DNA from: Oceanobacillus piezotolerans | GTDB taxonomy: Bacteria; Bacillota; Bacilli; Bacillales; Amphibacillaceae | Assembly (NCBI RefSeq): GCF_003665065.1 | Contig: NZ_RCHR01000005.1 | Span: forward strand, 186,001 to 250,000 | Length of the DNA: 64,000 nt | Reading direction: 5' to 3' | In this document: positions 37,826-46,187 of the stretch, in pieces | Layout: each line of letters starts with the position of its first letter | How positions within the stretch are numbered: position 1 is the first letter of the stretch | The notes under the pieces: generated by a model | The model's input: the letters and a program-made list of their open reading frames with translations, nothing else | Told to the model about the DNA's origin: nothing | Databases searched by the model: none | Made by a program: the position numbers and the translations under genes

Positions 37826-37927
37826 ACTAAAATGTTTTTTAAAAAATTAATTATGTTCTTGATTTTCTGAAAGAACCAATGTACAATTGCTTTAAAATAT
37901 AAGGTGTTCGTATTGGAGGTATATGGC

Positions 37928-38077
37928 GTGATAATAAGCTTTCTGCAGATGTTTGAAGAAACGAGAAAAAAACTTGGAAGGCAATTGCAAGAAGAGGAAA
38001 TCCAATTTTTGCAATGGATGTACAATCGCTATATAGAAGAACAACCTGATATGGATGTGGAATATTCAAGTAGTTAA
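37928..38077 (+). CDS. Small protein, 49 residues, unknown
   Basis: A GTG start at 37928 has GGAGGT 7 bases upstream and opens a frame of 49 codons ending TAA at 38075-38077. The product begins MIISFLQMFEETRKKLGRQL and continues with an acidic, amphipathic helix (EEEIQFLQWMYNRYIEEQ). It has balanced charge and no low-complexity run except the C-terminal serines, which looks like a real small protein. I do not recognise a family. It stands alone between the phasin-like gene terminator and ywdI. Confidence 0.55.
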   Translation: MIISFLQMFEETRKKLGRQLQEEEIQFLQWMYNRYIEEQPDMDVEYSSS

Positions 38078-38213
38078 TAAAACACTTTAAATAATAAATA
38101 TTGTGAGCGTCTAATAACTCTGGAGAACTTCTATCTCTGGAGTTATTTGCATTGGTTTTCTATGTTTCGTCGGTTATAATAAACCAAGGAATGATTATGA
38201 AGGAGCGTAGTAA

Positions 38214-38510
38214 ATGGCAGTTTCAAATAACACCATCATTAATAAGATGATTGCTGAATTACAAAAAGCAAGAGAGCTTGAGCACCAAGAGGAGAAAGTG
38301 ATTAAGCATATAGAGAATGTGAGATTATTATGTGACTTATTTTTAGAAGAAGATACGGTTACACGGGAGTCAAGTACGGAGATAACGCAAACAGAATTAA
38401 AAGCAATGCTTGGGGAGAAAGGGACGAGTCAAACGCAGAGCAATACGTTTAAGCGTTCATACGATCCACAAGCAGATGATGCAAATGGCTCATCGATTTT
38501 CGACTTTTAA
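38214..38510 (+). CDS. ywdI: YwdI family protein (DUF5327)
   Basis: This 98-residue soluble protein starts with a conserved helix (ntIINKMIAELQKARELEHQEEKVIKHIENVRLLCDLFLEE), matching B. subtilis YwdI; the C-terminal half is low in conservation and probably disordered. The function is unknown. ATG 38214 follows GAAGGAGCG. It is followed by ywdK after 41 bases and by gerQ nearby, as in B. subtilis, which supports the assignment. Confidence 0.8.
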   Translation: MAVSNNTIINKMIAELQKARELEHQEEKVIKHIENVRLLCDLFLEEDTVTRESSTEITQTELKAMLGEKGTSQTQSNTFKRSYDPQADDANGSSIFDF

Positions 38511-38551
38511 TCAACTTTCAAAATCTTGCTAAATGGAAAGGGGAAACCATC

Positions 38552-38920
38552 ATGAAATTATTCATCATATTAGGAGCAATTAATGGCTTCCTGGCAGTCG
38601 CTTTAGGTGCCTTTGGAGCACACGGATTAGAATCAAGGTTAGCTGAAAAACAATTAGGAACTTGGAATACTGCTGTTCAATATCAAATGTTTCATACGAT
38701 GGCATTGCTGGCAACTGGAATCCTTCTAAGCAAGATTTCAGCCGGAGGACTACACTGGGCTGGATGGATGTTTTTCGTCGGTATTATCCTGTTCTCAGGC
38801 AGTCTTTATATTTATTCGCTTACTACTATTAAGACCTTTGCCATGATTACTCCTATTGGTGGAGTTGCATTTCTAATTGGCTGGGTTCTGCTCGGTATAG
38901 TTGTTTTGAGGAACGTGTAA
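38552..38920 (+). CDS. ywdK: DUF423 membrane protein YwdK
   Basis: This 122-residue protein has four membrane helices and the DUF423 marks GAINGFLAVALGAFGAHGLESRL, YQMFHTMALLATG and FSGSLYIYSLT. The family is conserved in bacteria and of unknown role. The start has AAAGGGGAAACC upstream. It is the partner of ywdI and ends exactly where the convergent small membrane gene ends (adjacent stop codons). Confidence 0.9.
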   Translation: MKLFIILGAINGFLAVALGAFGAHGLESRLAEKQLGTWNTAVQYQMFHTMALLATGILLSKISAGGLHWAGWMFFVGIILFSGSLYIYSLTTIKTFAMITPIGGVAFLIGWVLLGIVVLRNV

Positions 38921-39169
38921 CTAGAAGAGCAAATAAGTTGCAAATATAAACAGAAGGAAGGCACGAATAGCTTGTTTTCCAGCGTGCGGTACATCATTTT
39001 TTTGATAATATATTAATCCATCACAAAGTAAACTTAAAGACAGTAAATAGATGCAAAGTACAATAAGAAAAAGAAATCCTTTTATAAGTGCGAAGGTACC
39101 TAGTATGATAACGATGCCTAATGAAACTAACTCAATTAAAGCAAATTTCTTCATGGGATGTCGCATCAT
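38921..39169 (-). CDS. Small membrane protein, two or three helices, unknown
   Basis: This 82-residue protein is very hydrophobic: FALIELVSLGIVIILGTFALIKGFLFLIVLCIYLLSLSLLCDGLIYY forms two helices and a third lies at the C-terminus (AIRAFLLFIFATYLLF). The AAGGAGCG ribosome binding site is ideally spaced for ATG 39169. It is convergent with ywdK. I do not recognise the family beyond its resemblance to uncharacterised Bacillaceae membrane proteins. Confidence 0.68.
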   Translation of the reverse strand: MMRHPMKKFALIELVSLGIVIILGTFALIKGFLFLIVLCIYLLSLSLLCDGLIYYQKNDVPHAGKQAIRAFLLFIFATYLLF

Positions 39170-39275
39170 CTTCGCTCCTTAATCGGATATGTTTATAGAA
39201 AAAGTGTAAGAAGAAGGATGACACAGGATAGAGTTGTCTTCCTTCTTTTTATAAAATTCCTTCTAATATATAGTT

Positions 39276-39722
39276 TTATCTCGGTGGAAAGCTCACCATT
39301 TGTTGCTGTGCAGTACCAGCTGACCCTGGATATAAGTAATTAATCTCTTCGCCAAACTCGACAAAATCTAAATAAACCATTAATAATAAGTATCTTCTTC
39401 CTGTCTCAGGTTCACTTATAATGATATGATCGCGGCCGGCAGCTTCAATGATTCCAGTAAATTGTCGCGAATTATATTCCCTATTGCCTTCGAATGTCAT
39501 ATAGAATGTAGCTAATTTTCCTTTGTTGAGCCTTAGAATATTTTCAATATAAGACTGCTGAAGTGGCAACATCCCTGGAACATCAGAACCTTGCTGTTGT
39601 GTTTGCTGGCCTTGCCCAAACGATTGAGGTGGCATTGTTCTCGTATAAGCTGGATAGTAGGCCTGTGGATAGTAATAGTAAGGATAAGCTCCGTAATTTG
39701 CATTCGTATTGTTCTCTGTCAT
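39276..39722 (-). CDS. gerQ: Spore coat protein GerQ
   Basis: This 148-residue protein has a Tyr/Pro-rich N-terminal part (YGAYPYYYYPQAYYPAY) and a conserved C-terminal domain starting GMLPLQQSYIENILRLNKGKLATFYMTFEGN and ending FVEFGEEINYLYP. In B. subtilis GerQ is cross-linked in the coat by the transglutaminase Tgl and is needed for proper localisation of the cortex hydrolase CwlJ during germination. The start follows AAGGAGGG. A perfect hairpin stands in the leader at 39748-39776. Expression late in the mother cell is expected from the known family. Confidence 0.92.
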   Translation of the reverse strand: MTENNTNANYGAYPYYYYPQAYYPAYTRTMPPQSFGQGQQTQQQGSDVPGMLPLQQSYIENILRLNKGKLATFYMTFEGNREYNSRQFTGIIEAAGRDHIIISEPETGRRYLLLMVYLDFVEFGEEINYLYPGSAGTAQQQMVSFPPR

Positions 39723-39747
39723 CTAAATCCCTCCTTGTTTATTTCTA

Positions 39748-39776
39748 TTTCAGTGGAAAAAGTAATTCCACTGAAA
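39748..39776. promoter_or_regulatory. Perfect hairpin in the gerQ leader
   Basis: TTTCAGTGGAA and TTCCACTGAAA are 11-bp arms around AAAGTAA, 26 bases before the gerQ start codon. On the minus strand no T-run follows, so it is not an obvious terminator of hemQ. It may be an operator or an mRNA leader hairpin. Confidence 0.5.
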
Positions 39777-39854
39777 AAGTTTTTTCATAAAACTGATTGT
39801 TTCATTCCCTAAACTCAATACCTATATCTATGTTAATTACAATACGAAAATGAC

Positions 39855-39890
39855 AAAAAAATAGAAGGACTAAAAAAGTCCTTCCATTTC
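39855..39890 (-). terminator. Terminator of hemQ
   Basis: On the minus strand GAAGGACT and its complement flank a TTTTT loop and are followed by CTATTTTTTTG. It lies a few bases after the hemQ stop. Confidence 0.85.
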
Positions 39891-39898
39891 TAAATTGC

Positions 39899-40651
39899 TT
39901 ATAACGCGAAGTAAGTAGTTATGTCCTCTTTTGGTAAATAGTTTCCAATAATAAAATCACCAAATTCGCCGTATTTAGCAGTAACTTCATCAAAGCGCAT
40001 TTCATATACAATTTTTTTGAATTGAAGCGGGTCGTGCGCAAATAAGGTAACGCCCCATTCCCATTCATCTAACCCTATGGAACCGCTGATAATTTCTTTT
40101 ACAAGTCCAGCATATTTACGACCGGTCATACCATGCTCGTATAATAGTTGTGTTCTTTCTTCTTTGGAGATTTCGAACCAGTTTGCGTCTTTCCAGCGAC
40201 GACGAGCCATAGGATAGAAGCAGGCATGCTCCCATTTTGGAAGGATCGGCTTCAAGCGTGCTTCTACTCTCGGGTCCAATTCACGGTCTTTTCCACCTTC
40301 CATTGGGTTATGCATCGTCATTTCTACAATGGACACATAGGAATATCCAGGAATAAGAAAGTCTCCAATTTTCGATTTATTTAATTCTCTTTTAACTTCT
40401 TCTAGCTCATCCATAGAAGGGCGTAAGAAGATAAACATAAGGTCTGCCTTGTTACCAACTACTTTGTAGAGGGATTGGCTTCCGTTTTTCTCTTCTTCCA
40501 CTGCATCCCATTTGGCAAGCAGTGCTTTAAACTCTTCCACTGCTTCCTGTCTTTCTTGTTCGGATACAATTTTCCATGATGCCCAGTCAAATGTGCGTGT
40601 GTCATGAAGTACGCACCAGCCATCCATTGTCACAACTGCCTCTGCTGCCAT
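39899..40651 (-). CDS. hemQ: Coproheme decarboxylase HemQ
   Basis: This protein of about 250 residues belongs to the chlorite dismutase-like heme enzymes (B. subtilis YwfI). HemQ converts coproheme III to protoheme with hydrogen peroxide, the last step of the coproporphyrin-dependent pathway of Firmicutes. Visible marks: GWCVLHDTRTFDW near the start, YSYVSIVEMTMHNP, KWEHACFYPMARRR with the expected radical Tyr, and LYEHGMTGRKY with the proximal His. The chosen start ATG 40651 follows AAGGAGAG; the ATG at 40672 lies upstream of that site. It is divergent from pta, as in B. subtilis. Confidence 0.93.
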   Translation of the reverse strand: MAAEAVVTMDGWCVLHDTRTFDWASWKIVSEQERQEAVEEFKALLAKWDAVEEEKNGSQSLYKVVGNKADLMFIFLRPSMDELEEVKRELNKSKIGDFLIPGYSYVSIVEMTMHNPMEGGKDRELDPRVEARLKPILPKWEHACFYPMARRRWKDANWFEISKEERTQLLYEHGMTGRKYAGLVKEIISGSIGLDEWEWGVTLFAHDPLQFKKIVYEMRFDEVTAKYGEFGDFIIGNYLPKEDITTYFAL

Positions 40652-40926
40652 ACTTATTCTCTCCTTCATCATTATGTATTATAGGTCCACTCCCTTAGTA
40701 AGAAAAAGAGATGTGGAATTGGATTGATCTTTATTTTTACTATAGCACAATTAGGGTATCCTATCACTTGGAAGGGTTACCATTTTCGGTAATATTAATG
40801 TATTGTCAATCCTTTGTCAAAAAGTGTTAAAATGTGAAGGCAATTCCTTTAATTATTCGTTAAATTCCTTTAACATATTATAAGGAAACAAATCATAAAA
40901 GTGGAACACATTGGAGGAAAAAAAAC

Positions 40927-41904
40927 ATGGCAAACTTATTTGAGCAGCTTACAGAGAAAATCTCTTCGAAAAATAAGAAAATTGTTTTTCCCGAAGGATT
41001 AGATGAACGTATTTTAACAGCAGCGGCGAAGTTGAGCAAAGAAGGAATTGTGCACCCAATCTTAATTGGAAATAAAGAAGAGGTAAACAGTAAAGCAAAA
41101 GAAGTTGGTGTAGATGTATCTTCTTGTGAGATCATCGATCCTAATAAATATGAAGCTTTTGGCGAATTGGTTTCAGCCTTCGTGGAGCGCCGTAAAGGAA
41201 AAGCAACGGAAGAAGACGCTCGTAAAATTTTACTCGACGAAAACTATTTTGGAACGATGCTTGTTTATTTAAATAAAGCGGACGGATTAGTAAGTGGTGC
41301 AGCTCATTCCACAGCAGACACAGTACGCCCAGCATTGCAAATCATTAAAACAAAAGAAGGCGTAAAGAAGACATCTGGCGTGTTCATCATGGTACGCGAA
41401 GAGGAAAAGTATGTATTCGCTGATTGTGCCATTAACATTGCCCCAGACAGCAATGATTTAGCAGAAATTGCAGTAGAAAGTGCGGTAACAGCTAACTTGT
41501 TTGGAGTAGACCCACGTGTAGCTATGCTAAGCTTCTCAACAAAAGGCTCAGCAAAATCACCGGAAACAGAGAAAGTAGAAGAAGCATTGAAGATTGCAAA
41601 GGAAAAAGATCAATCTCTTGTTATTGATGGAGAATTCCAATTCGATGCTGCCATTGTACCAAGTGTGGCTCAGAAAAAAGCTCCAGATTCTGTACTTAAA
41701 GGGGACGCGAATGTATTTGTATTCCCAAGCCTGGAAGCTGGAAATATTGGATATAAAATTGCACAACGCTTAGGTAACTTCGAAGCTGTCGGGCCAATTT
41801 TACAAGGGTTGAACAAACCGGTAAATGACTTATCTCGTGGTTGTAGTGCAGAAGACGTTTATAATTTAGCGATCATTACAGCTGCTCAAGCAGTTGGTGA
41901 ATAA
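40927..41904 (+). CDS. pta: Phosphate acetyltransferase (phosphotransacetylase)
   Basis: This 325-residue enzyme interconverts acetyl-CoA and acetyl phosphate for acetate overflow and use. Family features: KIVFPEGLDERILTAAAKL, ADGLVSGAAHSTADTVRPALQIIKT (conserved Ser and Arg), RVAMLSFSTKGSAKSPETEKV, and C-terminal AQRLGNFEAVGPILQGLNKPVNDLSRGC. Length matches short PduL-unrelated Pta of Bacillus. The start follows GGAGGAAA. Two TTGTCA hexamers lie about 110-125 bases upstream but their spacing to TAAAAT is poor. A strong terminator follows. Confidence 0.95.
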   Translation: MANLFEQLTEKISSKNKKIVFPEGLDERILTAAAKLSKEGIVHPILIGNKEEVNSKAKEVGVDVSSCEIIDPNKYEAFGELVSAFVERRKGKATEEDARKILLDENYFGTMLVYLNKADGLVSGAAHSTADTVRPALQIIKTKEGVKKTSGVFIMVREEEKYVFADCAINIAPDSNDLAEIAVESAVTANLFGVDPRVAMLSFSTKGSAKSPETEKVEEALKIAKEKDQSLVIDGEFQFDAAIVPSVAQKKAPDSVLKGDANVFVFPSLEAGNIGYKIAQRLGNFEAVGPILQGLNKPVNDLSRGCSAEDVYNLAIITAAQAVGE

Positions 41905-41911
41905 AGAATAC

Positions 41912-41947
41912 AGGCTGCATCTATTGTAAATAGATGCAGCCTTTTTA
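41912..41947 (+). terminator. Terminator of pta
   Basis: Perfect 14-bp arms AGGCTGCATCTATT and complement with a GTA loop, followed by TTTT. Confidence 0.93.
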
Positions 41948-41978
41948 CTCTTTGTAAAGTTAGAGAGAAATGTGAAGA

Positions 41979-42262
41979 CATCGCCTTCGGTGGGAGAGCA
42001 TCGCCCTTGAGCGAAGAAACATCACCTTCGAGAGGGGAAACATCGCCTTCCAGGGGGAGAGCATCGCCCTTGAGCGAAGAAACATCACCTTCGAGAAGAG
42101 AAACATCGCCTTCCAGGGGGAGAGCATCACCCTTGAGCGAAGAAACATCACCTTCGAGAGGGGAAACATCGCCTTCCAGGGGGAGAGCATCGTCCTTGAG
42201 CAAAGAAACATCACCTTCGAGCGGAAGAACATCGCCCCCGCCCAACTCAGAAACATCACCTT
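41979..42262. repeat. 21-nt tandem array A (about 14 units, higher-order 63-nt period)
   Basis: Units start with CATCRCC, followed by a YTC-containing middle and a purine-rich end (GAGARGG then RAA). Nearly all are exactly 21 nt. Three unit types alternate (TTGAGCGAAGAAA, TTCGAGAGGGGAAA and TTCCAGGGGGAGAG ends), giving a 63-nt higher-order repeat three times over, with decayed copies at both edges. It fills the convergent gap between the pta terminator and the lipL stop. Because 21 is a multiple of 3 and the unit lacks stops, open frames run through it on both strands; they have no ribosome binding site and I do not treat them as genes. Confidence 0.93.
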
Positions 42263-42265
42263 ATT

Positions 42266-43120
42266 TCACTCCTGCAACCGTGCAACATACTCATTTCGTT
42301 TCAGCATTTGTTTGTACCGCTTTTCAAACGTTTCTAATTCTGCAGCCGAGAACGCTGGATTCACAACTTCATTACTAAAATCGCTCAGAGCATGATATAC
42401 TCTTTCTTTCATCTCCTCGACAGTTAAAGAAACCCCGAGTAATTCTGATAAAGAAGCCATAACTTCTGGTTTAACATCTGGATAGGCAAATCGTGTTTCT
42501 TCATTCTTTTTGCTGAGTTGGTAAAATTCTCGAATGATGCTTGCTCGCTCATAACTATTTCCTTCCACATCTAAATAGATTTGAATGGCGGCACCATCTT
42601 TAACTCTTCGTTGTGAAATTCCAGCAAACTTCCGCCCGCCAATACTAAGATCATAATCACCAGGACAGTAGGAGTGAACGATTTCATATGCTTTAATATC
42701 GTCCGTCAAATCCCGGAGCATGTATTGCACGAAGCTCACCATGGCTTCATAACAATCATGAATGGAGATATGTTTAATACCAGGGATAACTAGGGAAAGA
42801 TTAAGTACGCCTTCATCTAAGGCGACAGCTAGTCCGCCTGAATTTCGAACGACTGCAGAATATCCCTTTTCCTTCAAGAAAGATACCCCTTCATCTATAT
42901 AAGGTAATTTCGCGTCCGGTATACCGAGCACGATGGTATTGGGATGCACCCATAGCCTTAGAGCTGGCGGAGATTCCTGATTACTTACTGAAATTGCTAA
43001 GGAATCGTCAACAGCAAAGGATGTTAAAGCTGTATAAGGTTTACCTGCAAATTGAGATTCTGTTGAATGGTCTATATATCGAAAGGTTTTATGCTGAATC
43101 ACCTGTTGCCAATTTTTCAT
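42266..43120 (-). CDS. lipL: Octanoyl-[GcvH]:protein N-octanoyltransferase LipL
   Basis: This protein of about 284 residues has the biotin/lipoate ligase-like fold (B. subtilis YwfL/LipL). LipL moves octanoyl groups from GcvH to E2 subunits, in the lipoate synthesis pathway. It shows LRLWVHPNTIVLGIPDAKLP, VVRNSGGLAVALDEGVLNLSLVIP and the active-site region HSYCPGDYDLSIGGRKFAGISQRR, with the Cys that forms the thioester. ATG 43120 is preceded by AAGGTGG; an in-frame GTG at 43129 falls within that site. The 21-nt array abuts its 3' end. Confidence 0.92.
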   Translation of the reverse strand: MKNWQQVIQHKTFRYIDHSTESQFAGKPYTALTSFAVDDSLAISVSNQESPPALRLWVHPNTIVLGIPDAKLPYIDEGVSFLKEKGYSAVVRNSGGLAVALDEGVLNLSLVIPGIKHISIHDCYEAMVSFVQYMLRDLTDDIKAYEIVHSYCPGDYDLSIGGRKFAGISQRRVKDGAAIQIYLDVEGNSYERASIIREFYQLSKKNEETRFAYPDVKPEVMASLSELLGVSLTVEEMKERVYHALSDFSNEVVNPAFSAAELETFEKRYKQMLKRNEYVARLQE

Positions 43121-43232
43121 TTTTTCCACCTTACCCTTTTTTCAAGTCATTAACTATTATATAATGAAAGAATAGATAATAAAAATAACGAAAGCTCTGT
43201 AGTAAAAAATGTCGAAAGAACGGATGAAAAGA

Positions 43233-44552
43233 ATGACATATAAACAAGAACAATTATCAGAGGAGAAGGTTTTTAAAGATCCCGTTCATCGTTATGTACA
43301 TGTAAGAGACCGTGTGATATGGGATCTTATCGCAACACCTGAATTTCAACGCTTGCGCAGAATCAAACAGCTTGGTACGACAAATTTAACGTTTCATGGA
43401 GCAGAGCACAGCAGGTTTAATCATTCTCTAGGAGTCTATGAAATTGTCCGCAGAATCATCTCCGTGTTTGAGGACCGCCCTCATTGGAATAAAGAAGAAC
43501 GATTGCTTTGTTTATGTGCAGCACTCCTGCATGACTTGGGACATGGACCCTTTTCTCATTCTTTTGAAAAGGTGTTTAAGCTTGACCATGAAATTTTTAC
43601 ACAGAAAATCATTACAGGTGATACTGAGATTAATCGGGTACTGGAGAAAGTTGAGAAAGGTTTTTCTCAAAAAGTAGCGGATGTGATTGCAAAAACATAT
43701 CAGGACAAGTTAGTTGTTAGCTTAATCTCGAGTCAAATTGATGCAGACCGTATGGATTACCTTATTCGAGATGCTTATTTCACTGGGGTGAGCTATGGCC
43801 ACTTTGACATGGAAAGAATTATGCGGGTCATGCGCCCAATGGAAGATCAAGTCGTCATTAAGTCAACAGGAATGCATGCTGTGGAAGACTATATAATGAG
43901 CCGCTATCAAATGTACTGGCAGGTTTATTTTCACCCTGTAACGAGAAGTGCAGAGGTTATTCTGTCGAAAATTCTGCACCGGGCAAAGGATTTATTTGAA
44001 GCGGATGATTTCACCTTTAAATTAGAACCGACCCATTTCTTGTCTTTCTTCCGTGGCGACGTGAGATTAGAGGAATATTTAAAACTGGATGAGTCAATCG
44101 TTTATTATTATTTTCAAGCATGGCAGGATGAAGACGATGTTATTTTAAAAGATTTATGCGAACGATTTATGAATCGACGTCTATTTAAATATGTGGAATT
44201 TAACCCGAACTTACAAATGAAGGATTGGATGGAATTATATACGCTATTCCAACAAGCAGACATAAATCCAGAGTATTACCTTGTTGTTGATTCTTCTTCA
44301 GACTTACCATATGACTTTTATCGTCCAGGTGAGGAGGAAGAGCGCCTTCCTATTCATTTATTAATGCCAGATCGGTCTTTAAAAGAGTTATCAAGGCACT
44401 CTGATATTGTGGAAGCTATCTCTGGTAAAAAACGTACAGACCATAAACTGTATTTTCCCAAGGATCGGATTGAGGCTTTAACAGACCAATCGTTAAAGAA
44501 GAAGATTATTACTATTTTATACGGCCAAGGAGAGGTAGAAGATGTTAGATAA
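43233..44552 (+). CDS. ywfO: HD-domain phosphohydrolase YwfO
   Basis: This HD-domain protein has about 439 residues and matches B. subtilis YwfO: EEKVFKDPVHRYVHVRDRVIWDLIATPEFQRLRRIKQLG, the phosphohydrolase His/Asp set in HSRFNHSLGVY and LCAALLHDLGHGPFSHSFE, and DADRMDYLIRDAYFTGVSYG. This is the dGTPase/SamHD1-like family; the exact nucleotide substrate is not known. Three in-frame ATGs exist (43209, 43224, 43233). I take 43233 because the family starts near here and GGATGAAAAG precedes it, but the choice is uncertain. Its end overlaps ywgA by 11 bases. Confidence 0.9.
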   Translation: MTYKQEQLSEEKVFKDPVHRYVHVRDRVIWDLIATPEFQRLRRIKQLGTTNLTFHGAEHSRFNHSLGVYEIVRRIISVFEDRPHWNKEERLLCLCAALLHDLGHGPFSHSFEKVFKLDHEIFTQKIITGDTEINRVLEKVEKGFSQKVADVIAKTYQDKLVVSLISSQIDADRMDYLIRDAYFTGVSYGHFDMERIMRVMRPMEDQVVIKSTGMHAVEDYIMSRYQMYWQVYFHPVTRSAEVILSKILHRAKDLFEADDFTFKLEPTHFLSFFRGDVRLEEYLKLDESIVYYYFQAWQDEDDVILKDLCERFMNRRLFKYVEFNPNLQMKDWMELYTLFQQADINPEYYLVVDSSSDLPYDFYRPGEEEERLPIHLLMPDRSLKELSRHSDIVEAISGKKRTDHKLYFPKDRIEALTDQSLKKKIITILYGQGEVEDVR

Positions 44553-45036
44553 TCATGCAAAAATTATACAGTTTTTTTCTGTGGCCAAGGAAGTGACTGG
44601 ACGTAAGAAATTACAAAAAATGATTTATATCCTACAAAAATGCAATATACCTTTTGAGGAGAAATATAATTTTCATTTTTATGGACCGTATTCTGAGGAA
44701 TTGACATTAAGAATAGAGGAACTTTGCAATTTAGGTTTTCTTCATGAGGTAAAGGAAGAAAAAAGCAATTATTATCAATATAACTATACGTTAACAAGCG
44801 ATGGAGAAGAATTCCTCAATCAGTTCCATTTAGATATGCCAGATTACACAGAAAAAGTAAATCTATTAAGAGAGAAAAGCTCAAGATTTCTTGAACTGGT
44901 TTCAACCATGCTTTATTTTGATCATCTTCCATTAGAGGATATAATTGAAAAAGTGCATACAGTGAAACCGAAGCAAAAGTATACAAAAGAGGAAATGGAA
45001 GAAGCAGTTCGTTTTATCAATGAGGTAAAACAGTAA
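44542..45036 (+). CDS. ywgA: YwgA family protein
   Basis: This 164-residue soluble protein starts MLDNHAKIIQFFSVAKEVTGRKKLQKMIYILQKCNIPFEEKYNFHFYGPYSEEL, which is characteristic of YwgA and related to the DUF4065/antitoxin SocA-like fold in its KLQKMIYILQ and FHFYGPYS parts. The function is unknown. It overlaps the 3' end of ywfO, where GGAGAGGTAG serves as ribosome binding site, so the pair is translationally coupled. Confidence 0.87.
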   Translation: MLDNHAKIIQFFSVAKEVTGRKKLQKMIYILQKCNIPFEEKYNFHFYGPYSEELTLRIEELCNLGFLHEVKEEKSNYYQYNYTLTSDGEEFLNQFHLDMPDYTEKVNLLREKSSRFLELVSTMLYFDHLPLEDIIEKVHTVKPKQKYTKEEMEEAVRFINEVKQ

Positions 45037-45101
45037 AGAGAATCTGTTAAAATTTGGGAAATAGGCAAACCTATTGTTAAGAAAGTGGGGGGGTTCTGAA
45101 G

Positions 45102-45614
45102 ATGAGTGCAGATAAAGAAAAGAAGAAAAATACGTTTACGATTATCAAGGATGATCCGACCGATGGACATGGTGGATATAATGCAGGTGTGATTAGTTTA
45201 GAAAATATGTCTCCAATTATTGTGGATCCAAATAAGGAGAAGGCATATGTTGATATGGATGCAATGCATGCGCGCAGTAAAGTGGAGCGACGCGTCAAAT
45301 GGACACATTTAAAAGAAGAGGTACCAGATGGTAAGCTTTACTGGATTGTTTGGGTGAATGTAGAACGCAATGAGAATGGTCCTTTTTATAGTGGGGTTGC
45401 GGGCAGTGAGATTCGTGTCAATCGTGATATAAAACGTGGCTATAAGTCGATGCCTGAACATGTAAAACATATGGAAAAATCCTTAAAGGGACATGTCATT
45501 GTTGAACATATGGATGACCTATCTAAAAAGTTGCTGAAGGATTTCCTTGTTGAGTTCAATGCAGATATGTGGGAGAATTCACCCGAAACATTAAAAACAG
45601 CACTTCCAGAATAA
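45102..45614 (+). CDS. ywhD: YwhD family protein
   Basis: This 170-residue cytoplasmic protein matches B. subtilis YwhD: NTFTIIKDDPTDGHGGYNAGVISLENMSPIIVD, EAYVDMDAMHARSKVERRVKW-like core, and a C-terminal HVKHMEKSLKGHVIVEHMDDLSK. No function is known. The start follows a G-rich stretch (AAGTGGGGGGG), unusual but adequate. It lies between ywgA and pbpG, as in related genomes. Confidence 0.88.
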   Translation: MSADKEKKKNTFTIIKDDPTDGHGGYNAGVISLENMSPIIVDPNKEKAYVDMDAMHARSKVERRVKWTHLKEEVPDGKLYWIVWVNVERNENGPFYSGVAGSEIRVNRDIKRGYKSMPEHVKHMEKSLKGHVIVEHMDDLSKKLLKDFLVEFNADMWENSPETLKTALPE

Positions 45615-45741
45615 TGAACGGTTTTTAAATTGACAAATTTGTGAACGAATTTTGAACATTTTTTTAACATCTTGTACTTTATTTCAGAAGTTTGTAAAAT
45701 ATGGTTACATGGACAAGTAATATCACTAGGACAAAATTAAA

Positions 45742-45776
45742 GCCGGCAATCACCGAAGATTGCTGGCCTTTTTTTG
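45742..45776 (+). terminator. Terminator downstream of ywhD
   Basis: GCCGGCAATC and GATTGCTGGC (one G-T pair) are followed by CTTTTTTT. It is 130 bases after the ywhD stop, leaving an AT-rich 3' region without a visible gene. Confidence 0.82.
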
Positions 45777-45809
45777 GTTGTTTTATAATAGTAGTTGATA
45801 TTAGCACTG

Positions 45810-45980
45810 TTAAACGTACCACTTATCCTCTTTTACTTTTCTTTTCAGCAGAATACGTTTTGCTTCCAATTTTTTAATTCGCCTGAGAGTTAAAGCAGAT
45901 AGAATGCTTACAATGATGTATTCAAACAAGGGATCAGAATTAAAATGGTCTTTATCAATTATATTCAGATTTATCCCCAC
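45810..45980 (-). CDS. Possible small protein, 56 residues
   Basis: A minus-strand frame from a GTG at 45980 to TAA at 45810-45812 encodes NIIDKDHFNSDPLFEYIIVS, then a short hydrophobic part and a basic helix (RRIKKLEAKRILLKRKVKED). It looks protein-like in composition, but the ribosome binding site is weak (AATAAG) and I do not recognise a family. It lies in the 573-base gap between ywhD and pbpG. The remainder (45981-46187) shows nothing clear. Confidence 0.35.
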   Translation of the reverse strand: MGINLNIIDKDHFNSDPLFEYIIVSILSALTLRRIKKLEAKRILLKRKVKEDKWYV

Positions 45981-46187
45981 CTTATTTTAGATATTATTTC
46001 TATTGGAAAGCAATCCAAATCACAATCTCTTATATTATGAGTTGCACGGTTGATAGGAATAGGAACTATTTGTAATATTCTTTGAATTTCTCTGTGATTT
46101 TATTTTCTCAAAACATAGCCTGGAGGGCAACTGTTTAATGGGTTGGAAATATCACTTTGGGCTTGGTTTATTTCCAAGAAGTGTTTT

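Noticed and set aside
40803..40833. Sigma-A promoter for pta from TTGTCA and TAAAAT
   Set aside because: Possible spacings are 8 or 19 bases; neither is convincing.
41886..42378. Long open frames on both strands through array A, encoding repeat peptides such as LEGDVS
   Set aside because: The 21-nt unit is a multiple of three without stop codons, so frames stay open automatically. There is no ribosome binding site and the frames overlap in all directions.
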